From: Paenibacillus urinalis
GTDB lineage: Bacteria; Bacillota; Bacilli; Paenibacillales; Paenibacillaceae
Length of the DNA stretch: 64,000 nt
NCBI RefSeq assembly: GCF_028747985.1
Contig: NZ_CP118108.1
Coordinates: 3,539,501-3,603,500, forward strand
Direction of reading: 5' to 3'
This document shows, in pieces, positions 7,489-14,602 of this stretch. A program made the translations under genes and the position numbers. Positions within the stretch are counted from its first letter, which is position 1, and each line of letters opens with the position of its first letter. Under the pieces are notes generated by a model that was not told the origin of the DNA, ran no database searches, and worked only from the letters and a program-made list of their open reading frames with translations.

Positions 7489-9261
7489 TTACATCCCCCA
7501 TTCAAGGGCTAATTGACGAGCAGCCTGAAGATTTTTTCGTGCTGTATCCGATGGAGACAGCGGCTGTGGGCTGACAACCGTGATGTTTTGAGTAATACCG
7601 CCACGTCCACTGCCAGCCGTATGATTTGCACGAGTATTTACATTCAATTCCGGAACGACTGCACGTGACATTTCAACTGCTGCTCTATGCACGGAATCCA
7701 ATGTACTGGATATCCCATAAACAAAGCCTTCTCCCGTGTACTCTCCTAATTTCATCATTACTCGGCTTGGGGAATTAATGCTAAGCACATCTCTTATGCC
7801 GCCTGTTACACTGTTTGCTACGTCCCTAATTGCATCTGTGACAGCATGAATTTTGCTTTTAATCCCTTCAACAATGCCATTAATGATATCCGCACCGATA
7901 CTGAGCATTTGAGATGGTAGCTGCTTAAGCCAATCGATGGCTTCACTGATCCCGTTCACGATGGCATCTTTGACCGTAACCACTGTTGTTTGCACAGCAT
8001 CTTTCATTTGTTTAAACATCTCGGAACCAATACTATACAATTGCGACGGCAATTCACGAAACCAGGTCAATAGATTGTTCCAGGTTGTCTTAATCCATTC
8101 AGTCACAGCAGTAAGGATGGTTATTGTTACTTCTTTCATACCTTCCCAGGCGCCTGTCAGCACCTCTGAAACCAAACCAAGTGCCTCAGTAAACACTTGA
8201 TTTATACCCTCCCATATCATTAGAAAAGCATCTTTCAGGTTATTCCAGATCGCTTGGGCATCCTGCGATAAACTCTCAAAATCACCAGTAACCAAATCAA
8301 TGATGAATAGGAGAGCTCCTGCAAATATATTTTTTACAACCTCCCATATTCCGGTGAAAAACGTTTGGAGCCCTTCCATAATTGGAGTTATCGTGTTAAC
8401 GATCTGATCGAAGGAAGTCTGTGCCAAGGTTGATAAACCAGACCAGGTCGTACTTAGAAAGCTGCTTATCCCATCCCAAATTTGCACCAAAAAGTCCGAT
8501 ATCGGCTGGAATATACTGTGGCTTAAATCGCTGATTGATTGCCAAACCGTGGACAATGAGGATTGAATCACTTCCCAAGCGGCTGTAGTCGCTCCACTAA
8601 CACTCTCCCATAATCCTATAAAAAATCCGGAAATATGTTCCCAATTCTGATACACCAGCAATGCGCCTGCAGCTAATGCGGCAACAGCAGCAACAACAAT
8701 ACCAATAGGTCCTGAGGCAACGGAAAGAGCAGTGGAAATCGCCGGTCCGATGATGGAAAAGCCTGCAGCCAATTGCGGCAGAAGTCCAATTATTTGTATA
8801 ATGGGACCCCCAATCAGTGCAATGGCTGCTACAACCGCTCCTGAAATGGCAATAAAGGACTGCAAGCTTTCAGGCATGCTAACGAATAAATTCACCACAC
8901 CTTGAACGAAACCAACCAGACTTTCAAAAACCGGTAATAAAGACTGGATAACTGGAATAAGTGCTTCACCAATTGAAACTACAGCCAGGTCAATAGCCGT
9001 TTTAAGCTCCGTCATAGCCGTATTAAAAGATGCGAACGTGGACTCATCCGCAGCAGCTGCAACCGCACCTGCCAACGCCCCGGCTAATGTTTGTCCCAGT
9101 AGAGTAATACCTGAACCAACCTTTTGCATCTGTTCAAAATTATTGCCTAATGCCTGCTGAGCCTCTTTAAATGCTGCTGTATACGTACTCCCCAGCTGTT
9201 TAACAAGGAAGCTTTGCTCCTCAATTGCCGCATTCGTTTGTTGTATATTTTGTTCTTCGAT
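7489..9261 (-). CDS. Tail tape-measure protein, short and without a standard start codon
   Basis: The frame contains long amphipathic and hydrophobic stretches and repeated WE..K.....W.NL and LPSQ(L/M).SIG motifs. Its C-terminal segment INSPSRVMMKLGEYTGEGFV is the hallmark end of siphophage tape-measure proteins, which set tail length and are ejected into the target membrane. The first ATG is at 9129, but the frame is clearly coding for another 44 codons (EEQNIQQTNAAIEEQSF...). It runs to just after AGGAGGTGA, with no ATG, GTG or TTG; the codon at normal spacing (9259-9261) is ATC. The total of about 590 residues is short for this class. The 5' end may have been deleted, or the start mutated. 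Confidence 0.75.
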   Translation of the reverse strand: MEEQNIQQTNAAIEEQSFLVKQLGSTYTAAFKEAQQALGNNFEQMQKVGSGITLLGQTLAGALAGAVAAAADESTFASFNTAMTELKTAIDLAVVSIGEALIPVIQSLLPVFESLVGFVQGVVNLFVSMPESLQSFIAISGAVVAAIALIGGPIIQIIGLLPQLAAGFSIIGPAISTALSVASGPIGIVVAAVAALAAGALLVYQNWEHISGFFIGLWESVSGATTAAWEVIQSSLSTVWQSISDLSHSIFQPISDFLVQIWDGISSFLSTTWSGLSTLAQTSFDQIVNTITPIMEGLQTFFTGIWEVVKNIFAGALLFIIDLVTGDFESLSQDAQAIWNNLKDAFLMIWEGINQVFTEALGLVSEVLTGAWEGMKEVTITILTAVTEWIKTTWNNLLTWFRELPSQLYSIGSEMFKQMKDAVQTTVVTVKDAIVNGISEAIDWLKQLPSQMLSIGADIINGIVEGIKSKIHAVTDAIRDVANSVTGGIRDVLSINSPSRVMMKLGEYTGEGFVYGISSTLDSVHRAAVEMSRAVVPELNVNTRANHTAGSGRGGITQNITVVSPQPLSPSDTARKNLQAARQLALEWGM

Positions 9262-9302
9262 CTTGGCTCACCTCCTTTTTTCTTTTGGCGTCTACTCTTT
9301 GG

Positions 9303-9533
9303 CTATCCAAAGAATGAATCGATATCTGCTTGAGTCGCGTTCTTTTGCTTTGATTTACTCCGCTCTGAATCTGGGAAGTACTGCTTTGACAGATCTAAAA
9401 GATCCCTGACTCTTAGCTCGTTTAATTCTAGGAAGCTTAATCCCATATGTTTTCCTAAAGCAAGCAACACGAAGTCAATCTCTGGTGCTTCTTCATTATT
9501 TGGTTGCTGGGATTCCATTGTCAGCGGGACGAA
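9303..9533 (-). CDS. Tail assembly chaperone T domain, expressed by ribosomal frameshift
   Basis: This frame overlaps the end of the G chaperone gene and continues 193 bases past its stop. It encodes about 75 residues including EIDFVLLALGKHMGLSFLEL and a charged C-terminus. It has no ribosome-binding site: the upstream ATG at 9557 and the internal one (MESQQPNN) lack any Shine-Dalgarno. In siphophages the second chaperone is made as a G-T fusion by frameshifting in exactly this overlap. The junction is the run GGTTTTTTTCG at 9530-9540. Frame geometry requires a +1 or -2 shift. Confidence 0.7.
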   Translation of the reverse strand, partial: FVPLTMESQQPNNEEAPEIDFVLLALGKHMGLSFLELNELRVRDLLDLSKQYFPDSERSKSKQKNATQADIDSFFG

Positions 9534-9840
9534 AAAAACCTTCTGTTGCCTCCTCAATAGCAGAGGTCAGTAAGGTTGGATCAGCCAAATTAATGGTGTC
9601 AAAGCTGCTAAGCCACGTCTCAAAGGAAGCAAAAGACTTGCCATATCCATCCGCCTTCGCCATAGCCCATACCATTTGCAGAATAGTAAGAATATCGAAT
9701 CTCTGAGGATCATTCGATACTTCCGAAAGCTTGCTAAGATCGCCCATGAGGTCGCTCTTAAATTCTTGCTTATAATATAGAAGAGCCAGAGGGGTAGCTC
9801 TGACTCGGACTTGCTGATTCCCGATTTGAATTTCTCTCAT
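9496..9840 (-). CDS. Tail assembly chaperone G protein
   Basis: The 114-residue protein lies between the major tail protein and tape-measure genes, the fixed position of the tail assembly chaperone (gpG). It begins MREIQIGNQQVRVRAT and contains LLYYKQEF and ILTILQMVWAMAKA. It should coat the tape measure before tube polymerisation. The ATG has GGAGGTGTATAAACA upstream, three bases after the major tail stop. Its last 21 codons overlap the T frame, with the slippery T7 run at codons 101-103. Confidence 0.8.
   Translation of the reverse strand: MREIQIGNQQVRVRATPLALLYYKQEFKSDLMGDLSKLSEVSNDPQRFDILTILQMVWAMAKADGYGKSFASFETWLSSFDTINLADPTLLTSAIEEATEGFFRPADNGIPATK
9530..9540 (-). other. Probable ribosomal frameshift site GGTTTTTTTCG
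   Basis: The zero frame reads GGT TTT TTT CGT; the T frame reads GTT TTT TTC GTC, one base downstream. A P-site phenylalanyl-tRNA can slip from TTT to TTC (+1), its preferred codon, or the ribosome can move -2. The canonical -1 shift does not connect the two frames. Confidence 0.6.
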
Positions 9841-9843
9841 TGT

Positions 9844-10437
9844 TTATACACCTCCAACTGCTTCGAACGAAGGAGTATAAACAGAATTAAAGAAGCTTTG
9901 GTAGGCGGCTGCATTCTGATCGCTAAGCTCAAGATCCCCTTTAACAACGATCATATCGTTAACTTCTAGCGGTGATATGGTTAGTGTCAGAATTTCTGTA
10001 TTCACTTCAATCGCCTCGCCTTGTGTTGTACGCTCCTTCGCTGGGCGGCTAGCTTGGCAGTTATAATATACAAATCGACGATTTTTACTGTCGCCTTGCA
10101 CTTGACCCAGAAGAGCAAATTTCTTAGGAAGAGCATTTGATACTTCTACCAGCATACCGTTACTGTCAATTACCCAGCCCAACATTTCAGCAAGAATATG
10201 ATCTGGGACAAGTGCCATCTCAAGCTCTCCTGTGTAGCCATTGTTTGCTGTGGATACAAAATAGGCCATATTATCCGCATAAAAAGTGCTGGCTTCACCG
10301 ACGGCCTCCGGTGTCCATCTTACCGCTCCCGGAATGGGTTCCGGTGCTTTCCAAACAGGCTGACTACCTGTAGTTGTTTCATCCAAAAAAGCCACATGCA
10401 CCTGCTCTAAACCAAACGTTACTTTGTTCTCTGACAT
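9844..10437 (-). CDS. Phage major tail (tube) protein, phi13 family
   Basis: The 197-residue protein starts at the second ATG (10437), eight bases after GGAGG. It has the signature of phi13-type major tail proteins of Gram-positive siphophages: KVTFGLEQVHVAFLDE, PGAVRWTPEAVGEASTFYAD, NNGYTGELEMALVPD, MLGWVIDSNGMLVE and NCQASRPAKERTT. It would polymerise into the flexible, non-contractile tail tube. It is the first tail gene of the cluster. No capsid, connector or terminase gene precedes it. Confidence 0.88.
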   Translation of the reverse strand: MSENKVTFGLEQVHVAFLDETTTGSQPVWKAPEPIPGAVRWTPEAVGEASTFYADNMAYFVSTANNGYTGELEMALVPDHILAEMLGWVIDSNGMLVEVSNALPKKFALLGQVQGDSKNRRFVYYNCQASRPAKERTTQGEAIEVNTEILTLTISPLEVNDMIVVKGDLELSDQNAAAYQSFFNSVYTPSFEAVGGV

Positions 10438-10764
10438 TCTCATTACCTCCAGTTTTTTTAAAAATTTAAAAATAATATACTAGGGCAGTTATTTTACCTG
10501 CCTTCCCCGCATCATACCCTTGCGCTTTACGCTAAGGAGCTTGTCCCACAGCATGATCGAGTCCTGCCACGATAAGGGCTTGCAGGGATGCCCGGGTAAC
10601 CAACGACCCTATGCCCATACTTTAACAACGAAGCACCGACAAATTTACGACAGATTTCCGTCAATTTACCGTCAATCTTCAAACACCGTTGCTTTGAGCT
10701 AACAGAAGTGCTCGAAAGCCTCGTTCGGGAGTCACCCTATAGATGGCTCATTTGCTGGGTACAC
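10438..10764. other. Non-coding gap between the regulator and the tail operon
   Basis: No convincing gene lies here. A minus-strand frame with MGIGSLVTRASLQALIVA, a stop, and then GYDAGKAGKITALV could be a relic of a deleted upstream phage gene, but I cannot assign it. Short direct repeats of the type GACGGTAAATTGACGG occur near 10660-10675. The tail-operon promoter should lie in this stretch but is not clear. Confidence 0.35.
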
Positions 10765-10798
10765 AAAAAAAGATGACTCCAAGAATTCGAAGTCATCT
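10765..10798 (-). terminator. Terminator after the ArpU-like regulator
   Basis: On the minus strand AGATGACT and AGTCATCT form an 8-base stem around a 12-base loop and are followed by seven T. It separates the regulator gene from the tail operon, so the tail genes need their own promoter. Confidence 0.8.
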
Positions 10799-10862
10799 CT
10801 AAATTTATTAAGAGCTTGGTAAACATTTATTGAAATTGGCTACAATGTGGTTACGGCTTAGA

Positions 10863-11228
10863 TCATATAACCTCAGAACGCTTTAATGCTTCGGTTATGG
10901 ATTCAATCCCGGCATTTAATCTTCGATCTATCGTGCGTTCGCTAAGGTTTTCAGAGTAAAAAAGGTCGACTGTAAGCTTGTACTTTTTAGCTTTTATGTA
11001 TCGGTGTTCAACTATTCTCCTTGTTTCTTCGTCTTCGATCATCTTTATTGCCGAATCAAGCTCGTTCACGATTCGTCCCCAGCTTTCTAGTGTCTGTTCT
11101 TCCAATTTAGTCCGATTTTCTTTTCTTCTTAATGCTTCAATCGTACCCATCATTTTTGGGTAATGACTCAGCAACCGTTTAACTGCGCTCTTGTCTTCTT
11201 TAGTTATCTCTAAGATTAAGCTTTCCAT
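10863..11228 (-). CDS. ArpU / sigma-region-4-like phage transcription regulator
   Basis: The protein has 121 residues from the ATG at 11228 (GGGAGGTAAAGAC ahead); a longer frame begins seven codons upstream without a good site. The N-terminal half is a charged helix bundle. The C-terminal half (RRIVEHRYIKAKKYKLTVDL, LSERTIDRRLNAGIESI) resembles the sigma-70 region 4 / ArpU type helix-turn-helix that activates late genes in phages of Gram-positive bacteria. It is divergent from the XRE repressor across the operator region and lies upstream of the tail operon, so it may be the activator of the tail genes. The family assignment is moderate. Confidence 0.6.
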   Translation of the reverse strand: MESLILEITKEDKSAVKRLLSHYPKMMGTIEALRRKENRTKLEEQTLESWGRIVNELDSAIKMIEDEETRRIVEHRYIKAKKYKLTVDLFYSENLSERTIDRRLNAGIESITEALKRSEVI

Positions 11229-11299
11229 GTCTTTACCTCCCTGATTCATGCTGTCAAACCCTTACTTAATGTCATGGTAAATTAGCAGCTTCTTTTTAT

Positions 11300-11311
11300 T
11301 ACCTTGTGGTA
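11300..11311. promoter_or_regulatory. Operator TACCTTGTGGTA
   Basis: This is a palindrome of the form TACC-N4-GGTA, one of four in the divergent regulatory region. It is the one closest to the ArpU-like gene, whose transcription it probably controls. Confidence 0.6.
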
Positions 11312-11328
11312 TCATGATACACAATAAA

Positions 11329-11340
11329 TACCATTTGGTA
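11329..11340. promoter_or_regulatory. Operator TACCATTTGGTA
   Basis: This is the second TACC-N4-GGTA palindrome, 18 bases after the first, consistent with cooperative binding of a repressor dimer pair. Confidence 0.6.
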
Positions 11341-11387
11341 AAGAGTGAATACAAATATCTTTATATTCTTTCCTAGCATATTTAGCT

Positions 11388-11417
11388 TTGTTACCCCATT
11401 TACCATTTGGTTATAAT
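11388..11417 (+). promoter_or_regulatory. Repressor promoter overlapped by an operator
   Basis: TTGTTA (11388-11393), an 18-base spacer and TATAAT (11412-11417) form a likely promoter for the XRE gene. The palindrome TACCATTTGGTT at 11401-11412 lies in the spacer and touches the -10, which predicts autorepression. Confidence 0.55.
11401..11412. promoter_or_regulatory. Operator TACCATTTGGTT
   Basis: This is the third palindrome, with one mismatch to TACC-N4-GGTA, inside the repressor promoter. Confidence 0.55.
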
Positions 11418-11430
11418 GGTTTATATTAAT

Positions 11431-11442
11431 TACCTAGAGGTA
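11431..11442. promoter_or_regulatory. Operator TACCTAGAGGTA
   Basis: This is the fourth palindrome, just downstream of the predicted transcription start and ahead of the GGGAGG ribosome-binding site. Confidence 0.6.
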
Positions 11443-11463
11443 AAATCATTTGGGAGGAAATAC

Positions 11464-11931
11464 ATGATGAGTTCAGATGAATTCGGTTTATATTTAAGAA
11501 CGTTGCGTGAAAAGAATGGCCTGACTATAAATCAACTGTCTACTGCGTCTGGAATTAGTAACGCACAAATTTCAAGGATTGAGAACGGGCTTCGTAATTC
11601 TCCTAAGCCTAGTACAATTAAAAGTCTCGCTAAAGTTCTCAATGTAGATTATCAAGAAATGTTGTATAAAGCAGGTTACATAGAAGATATAAGTAACCAT
11701 TATGAAACTCCTGAATGGGCTACTGCTAAAGACATTAGGGATTTTAAAAAAATGCTTGAAGATGATGCACCTATCATGTTTGATGGGGTTCCGATCGAGG
11801 GACAAGCAAAACAGCGTGTGCTCGATGTGTTGACAGGCTTGTTCTGGGAGGCTAAGGAAATGAACAAAGAAACCTACGGAAGAACAAAAAAGCTGGATAC
11901 CAATAATGAAGAAGTCACCAAAAGAAGGTGA
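11464..11931 (+). CDS. XRE-family phage repressor (ImmR-like)
   Basis: The protein has 155 residues from the ATG ATG at 11464, six bases after GGGAGG. The longer frame from 11407 would start inside the promoter and is rejected. An N-terminal HTH_3 domain (about 5-65: LRTLREKNGLTINQLSTASG, then SNAQISRIENG) binds DNA; the C-terminal part is helical. It is followed, with coupling, by an ImmA-type metalloprotease, the arrangement seen in ICEBs1 and many Bacillus prophages, where the protease cleaves the repressor upon DNA damage. Four TACC-N4-GGTA palindromes upstream are its likely operators. Confidence 0.85.
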   Translation: MMSSDEFGLYLRTLREKNGLTINQLSTASGISNAQISRIENGLRNSPKPSTIKSLAKVLNVDYQEMLYKAGYIEDISNHYETPEWATAKDIRDFKKMLEDDAPIMFDGVPIEGQAKQRVLDVLTGLFWEAKEMNKETYGRTKKLDTNNEEVTKRR

Positions 11932-11936
11932 TTAAT

Positions 11937-12347
11937 TTGGATGAAATCATTGATAAACTCGTCAAAAAATTTAAGACAAACGATCCTTTTATCATAGCAG
12001 ACGGCCTAAACATTCTTATCCGATATGCTAATTTTGAAGACGGGACTCGGGGACTGTATTATCGAAAGTTACGCAGACGATTTATTGTTATACACAATGA
12101 GCTAGATGATCATTGGAAACGGGTAGTTTGTGCCCATGAACTCGCACACGACAGGTTGCACCCTGATTTAAGCCGTTTCTGGCTCGATGATTACTCTTTT
12201 TTTAATGCTGGAAAGTATGAGAAACAAGCGAATACTTTTGCTTTGAAATTGCTCACACATTCTGAACAACAACAACCAGAAGAACCGATCGAGCGTTTTT
12301 TGCAGCGTTGTGGCATTCCACAAGAACTTCATTCTTTTTATGATTGA
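11937..12347 (+). CDS. ImmA/IrrE-family metallopeptidase (anti-repressor)
   Basis: This is a zinc peptidase of about 136 residues with the HExxH motif in VVCAHELAHDRLHPD and a downstream NxxEK.AN.FA element (NAGKYEKQANTFALKLL) supplying the third ligand region. ImmA proteins cleave the partner XRE repressor to induce the mobile element. The start is taken as TTG 11937, five bases after AGGTGA. The GTG at 11928, overlapping the repressor stop as GTGA, is possible but has no room for a ribosome-binding site. The lysogeny-control pair looks intact even though many structural genes beyond it are damaged. Confidence 0.85.
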   Translation: MDEIIDKLVKKFKTNDPFIIADGLNILIRYANFEDGTRGLYYRKLRRRFIVIHNELDDHWKRVVCAHELAHDRLHPDLSRFWLDDYSFFNAGKYEKQANTFALKLLTHSEQQQPEEPIERFLQRCGIPQELHSFYD

Positions 12348-12463
12348 ATTTGTAGATTGAACGTTACAGAAGCTACGACTTAATTCCTGCTAAGTTTGCT
12401 TGTTTACCACCATTAGCTTTCTGAATAAGAATACCTAAACTAAAAACTAAACTTGTCTTTATA

Positions 12464-12516
12464 CAAAAAACCGCCATTCAAATGTTAGATTGTAACTAAC
12501 ATTTGAATGGCGGTTT
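12464..12516 (-). terminator. glnA terminator
   Basis: A near-perfect stem of about 21 bases (AACCGCCATTCAAATGTTAG and its complement) is followed on the minus strand by TTTTTTG. It ends the glnRA unit and marks the right edge of the phage island. Confidence 0.9.
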
Positions 12517-12548
12517 AAACACTTTCTAAGCGCCAAGGGTTTCCGGTT

Positions 12549-13877
12549 TTAGTAAAGCGTCAAATATTGATCGCGTTCCCATTGATGTACTTGTGTGCGA
12601 TACATGTCCCACTCGATTTCTTTCAGTTCATAAAAGTGAGCCAGCGCATGATCACCAAGCGCCTCAGTGATAACTTCGCTGCGGATCAGCTCATGCAATG
12701 CTTCCTTCAGGTCGGCTGGGAGTGAAGGAATACCTTCTTCAATACGCTCTTCTTCCGACATGATGTAGATGTTGCGGTCGATTGGAGCAGGAAGACTCAG
12801 CTCACGGTTAATTCCGTCCAGTCCGGCTTTGAGCATAACAGCAAGTGCCAGATAAGGGTTCGCAGCAGGGTCTGGATTACGTACTTCTACACGAGTACTC
12901 AGCCCGCGGGAAGCCGGAATACGGATCATCGGACTGCGGTTACTTGCAGACCATGCAACGTAGCAAGGAGCTTCATAACCAGGAACCAAACGTTTGTAAG
13001 AGTTCACTGTCGGATTCGTAATGGCTGCCATAGCACGTGCATGCTTGAGAATACCAGCCATGTAGTGGCGAGCAGTCTTGCTGAGCCCCAAAGTATCGGA
13101 TTCATCATAGAATGTATTCACATTGTCTTTGAATAGAGATTGGTGACAGTGCATACCGGAGCCATTCATGCCGAAGAGCGGCTTAGGCATAAATGTCGCA
13201 TGCAGTCCATGCTGACGAGCAATCGTCTTAACAACCAGCTTAAACGTTTGAATCTGGTCAGCAGCCTTAATTGCATCTGCATACTTAAAGTCGATTTCAT
13301 GCTGCCCAGGAGCAACCTCATGGTGAGAAGCTTCAATCTCGAAGCCCATTTCCTCAAGCGTCAGCACGATTTCACGACGGCAGTTCTCTCCAAGATCGGT
13401 AGGAGCCAGGTCAAAATAACCACCTTGGTCATTCAGCTCTTCCGTTGGGTTACCGTTGGCATCCGTACGGAACAGGAAGAACTCAGGTTCTGGTCCTACA
13501 TTCATTGAAGTGTAGCCCATTTGCTCTGCTTCTGTCAGTACGCGCTTCAGGATGCCACGCGGGTCCCCTGCAAACGGCGTTCCATCTGGCATATACACAT
13601 CACAAATAAGACGCGCAACACGATTCTCTGTTACCCATGGGAAAATAACCCATGTGTCCAAATCTGGGTACAAGTACATATCAGATTCTTCAATACGAAC
13701 GTAGCCTTCAATGGAAGAGCCGTCGAACATCATCTTGTTGTCGAGTGCTTTTACCAGCTGGCTTACGGGAATTTCAACGTTTTTAATTGTTCCAAGCAAA
13801 TCTGTAAATTGCAAACGAATGAAACGTACATTTTCTTCTTTCGCTATGCGGAGAATGTCATCTTTTGTATAACTCAC
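12549..13877 (-). CDS. glnA: Glutamine synthetase, type I
   Basis: This enzyme makes glutamine from glutamate, ammonia and ATP and is the core of nitrogen assimilation. The 442 residues match the GSI-alpha subclass of Bacillota in length. Signatures seen include [10 protein letters not shown] near the N-terminus, [36 protein letters not shown] and [14 protein letters not shown]. The adenylylation-loop tyrosine region of GSI-beta is absent, so feedback control is probably direct and through GlnR, as in Bacillus. The start is GTG after GAGGGAGAGG. It lies downstream of glnR with a 218-base gap. Confidence 0.97.
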   Translation of the reverse strand: MSYTKDDILRIAKEENVRFIRLQFTDLLGTIKNVEIPVSQLVKALDNKMMFDGSSIEGYVRIEESDMYLYPDLDTWVIFPWVTENRVARLICDVYMPDGTPFAGDPRGILKRVLTEAEQMGYTSMNVGPEPEFFLFRTDANGNPTEELNDQGGYFDLAPTDLGENCRREIVLTLEEMGFEIEASHHEVAPGQHEIDFKYADAIKAADQIQTFKLVVKTIARQHGLHATFMPKPLFGMNGSGMHCHQSLFKDNVNTFYDESDTLGLSKTARHYMAGILKHARAMAAITNPTVNSYKRLVPGYEAPCYVAWSASNRSPMIRIPASRGLSTRVEVRNPDPAANPYLALAVMLKAGLDGINRELSLPAPIDRNIYIMSEEERIEEGIPSLPADLKEALHELIRSEVITEALGDHALAHFYELKEIEWDMYRTQVHQWERDQYLTLY

Positions 13878-14095
13878 TATATCCTCTCCCTCTTCTTCTT
13901 AAAAGTATCAGCTTCAACAAGTATTGCTATTGCAGGTTAAACGTATACCGCAGATAACGCCACTACAGAGCTGCAAGAAATGATGGGTCTCATTCATTGT
14001 CACAGGCAAAGGATAAGATGTCAAGAAAGCGATTACGAGCTCTTAAGCCTTCTTATCCTGTTATCCTTATACCCGTTCCCCTTCGTTAACTAACA

Positions 14096-14521
14096 TCACT
14101 TCTTGTTAAAGAATCTCGACAACTCCCCTTGAATCAGGGATACCTGACCCGGGCGTTTGCCGCCAGACACCAGCTGCTGCTTAAGTAAACGGTGGAGCTG
14201 CGAATCAGACAGCTCTCTGCGCTTCACCTCGGTGTCCGCTGTAATGATCGTTGCTTCCTCTGACTCTTTCGTGACAGGATTCATCACTTGTTTGATTCCA
14301 GCTATGTTTACACCCTTCTCAATGAGGGCTTTAATCTCAAGCAATCGTTCAACATCATTAAAAGAAAACATTCTTTGATTGCCCGAGGTACGTGCAGGTA
14401 CGATCAAATTATGCTGTTCATAGTAGCGGATCTGGCGTGCAGACAAATCAGTAAGCTTCATCACAATACCAATTGGAAATAAGGCCATGTTTCTGCGTAT
14501 TTCGTCACCCATCTCGTTCAT
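14096..14521 (-). CDS. glnR: GlnR, MerR-family nitrogen repressor
   Basis: The 141-residue regulator has an N-terminal MerR winged helix (about 14-85: IVMKLTDLSARQIRYYEQHN, then PARTSGNQRMFSFNDVERL). A C-terminal tail (QVSLIQGELSRFFNKK) corresponds to the part sensed by feedback-inhibited glutamine synthetase. It represses glnRA and other nitrogen genes when glutamine is plentiful. Position upstream of glnA and downstream of ynbB is the Bacillus arrangement. A perfect GlnR/TnrA box lies upstream. Confidence 0.95.
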   Translation of the reverse strand: MNEMGDEIRRNMALFPIGIVMKLTDLSARQIRYYEQHNLIVPARTSGNQRMFSFNDVERLLEIKALIEKGVNIAGIKQVMNPVTKESEEATIITADTEVKRRELSDSQLHRLLKQQLVSGGKRPGQVSLIQGELSRFFNKK

Positions 14522-14550
14522 CTACCTTCCAAGTATTCTAAGATATCATC

Positions 14551-14580
14551 ATTGTACATTTTTATGATACCAAGTGTCAA
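14551..14580 (-). promoter_or_regulatory. glnRA promoter
   Basis: On the minus strand TTGACA (14580-14575), an 18-base spacer and TACAAT (14556-14551) lie 30 bases before the glnR ATG. Confidence 0.7.
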
Positions 14581-14585
14581 TGACG

Positions 14586-14602
14586 TGTTAGGTAAACTTA
14601 CA
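14586..14602. promoter_or_regulatory. GlnR/TnrA box TGTTAGGTAAACTTACA
   Basis: This is an exact match to TGTNA-N7-TNACA, five bases upstream of the glnR -35. It overlaps the 3' end of ynbB, so the site is embedded in coding sequence. Confidence 0.8.

Noticed and set aside
9303-9557. Independent gene starting at ATG 9557
   Set aside because: There is no ribosome-binding site; position and frame overlap fit a frameshift product of the tail chaperone better.
11407-11463. Extended start of the XRE repressor
   Set aside because: The extension overlaps the -10 and an operator; ATG 11464 has GGGAGG six bases ahead.
2400-12400. Attachment-site repeats bounding the phage-type island
   Set aside because: No convincing direct repeat pair was found by eye at the two edges, and no integrase is present.
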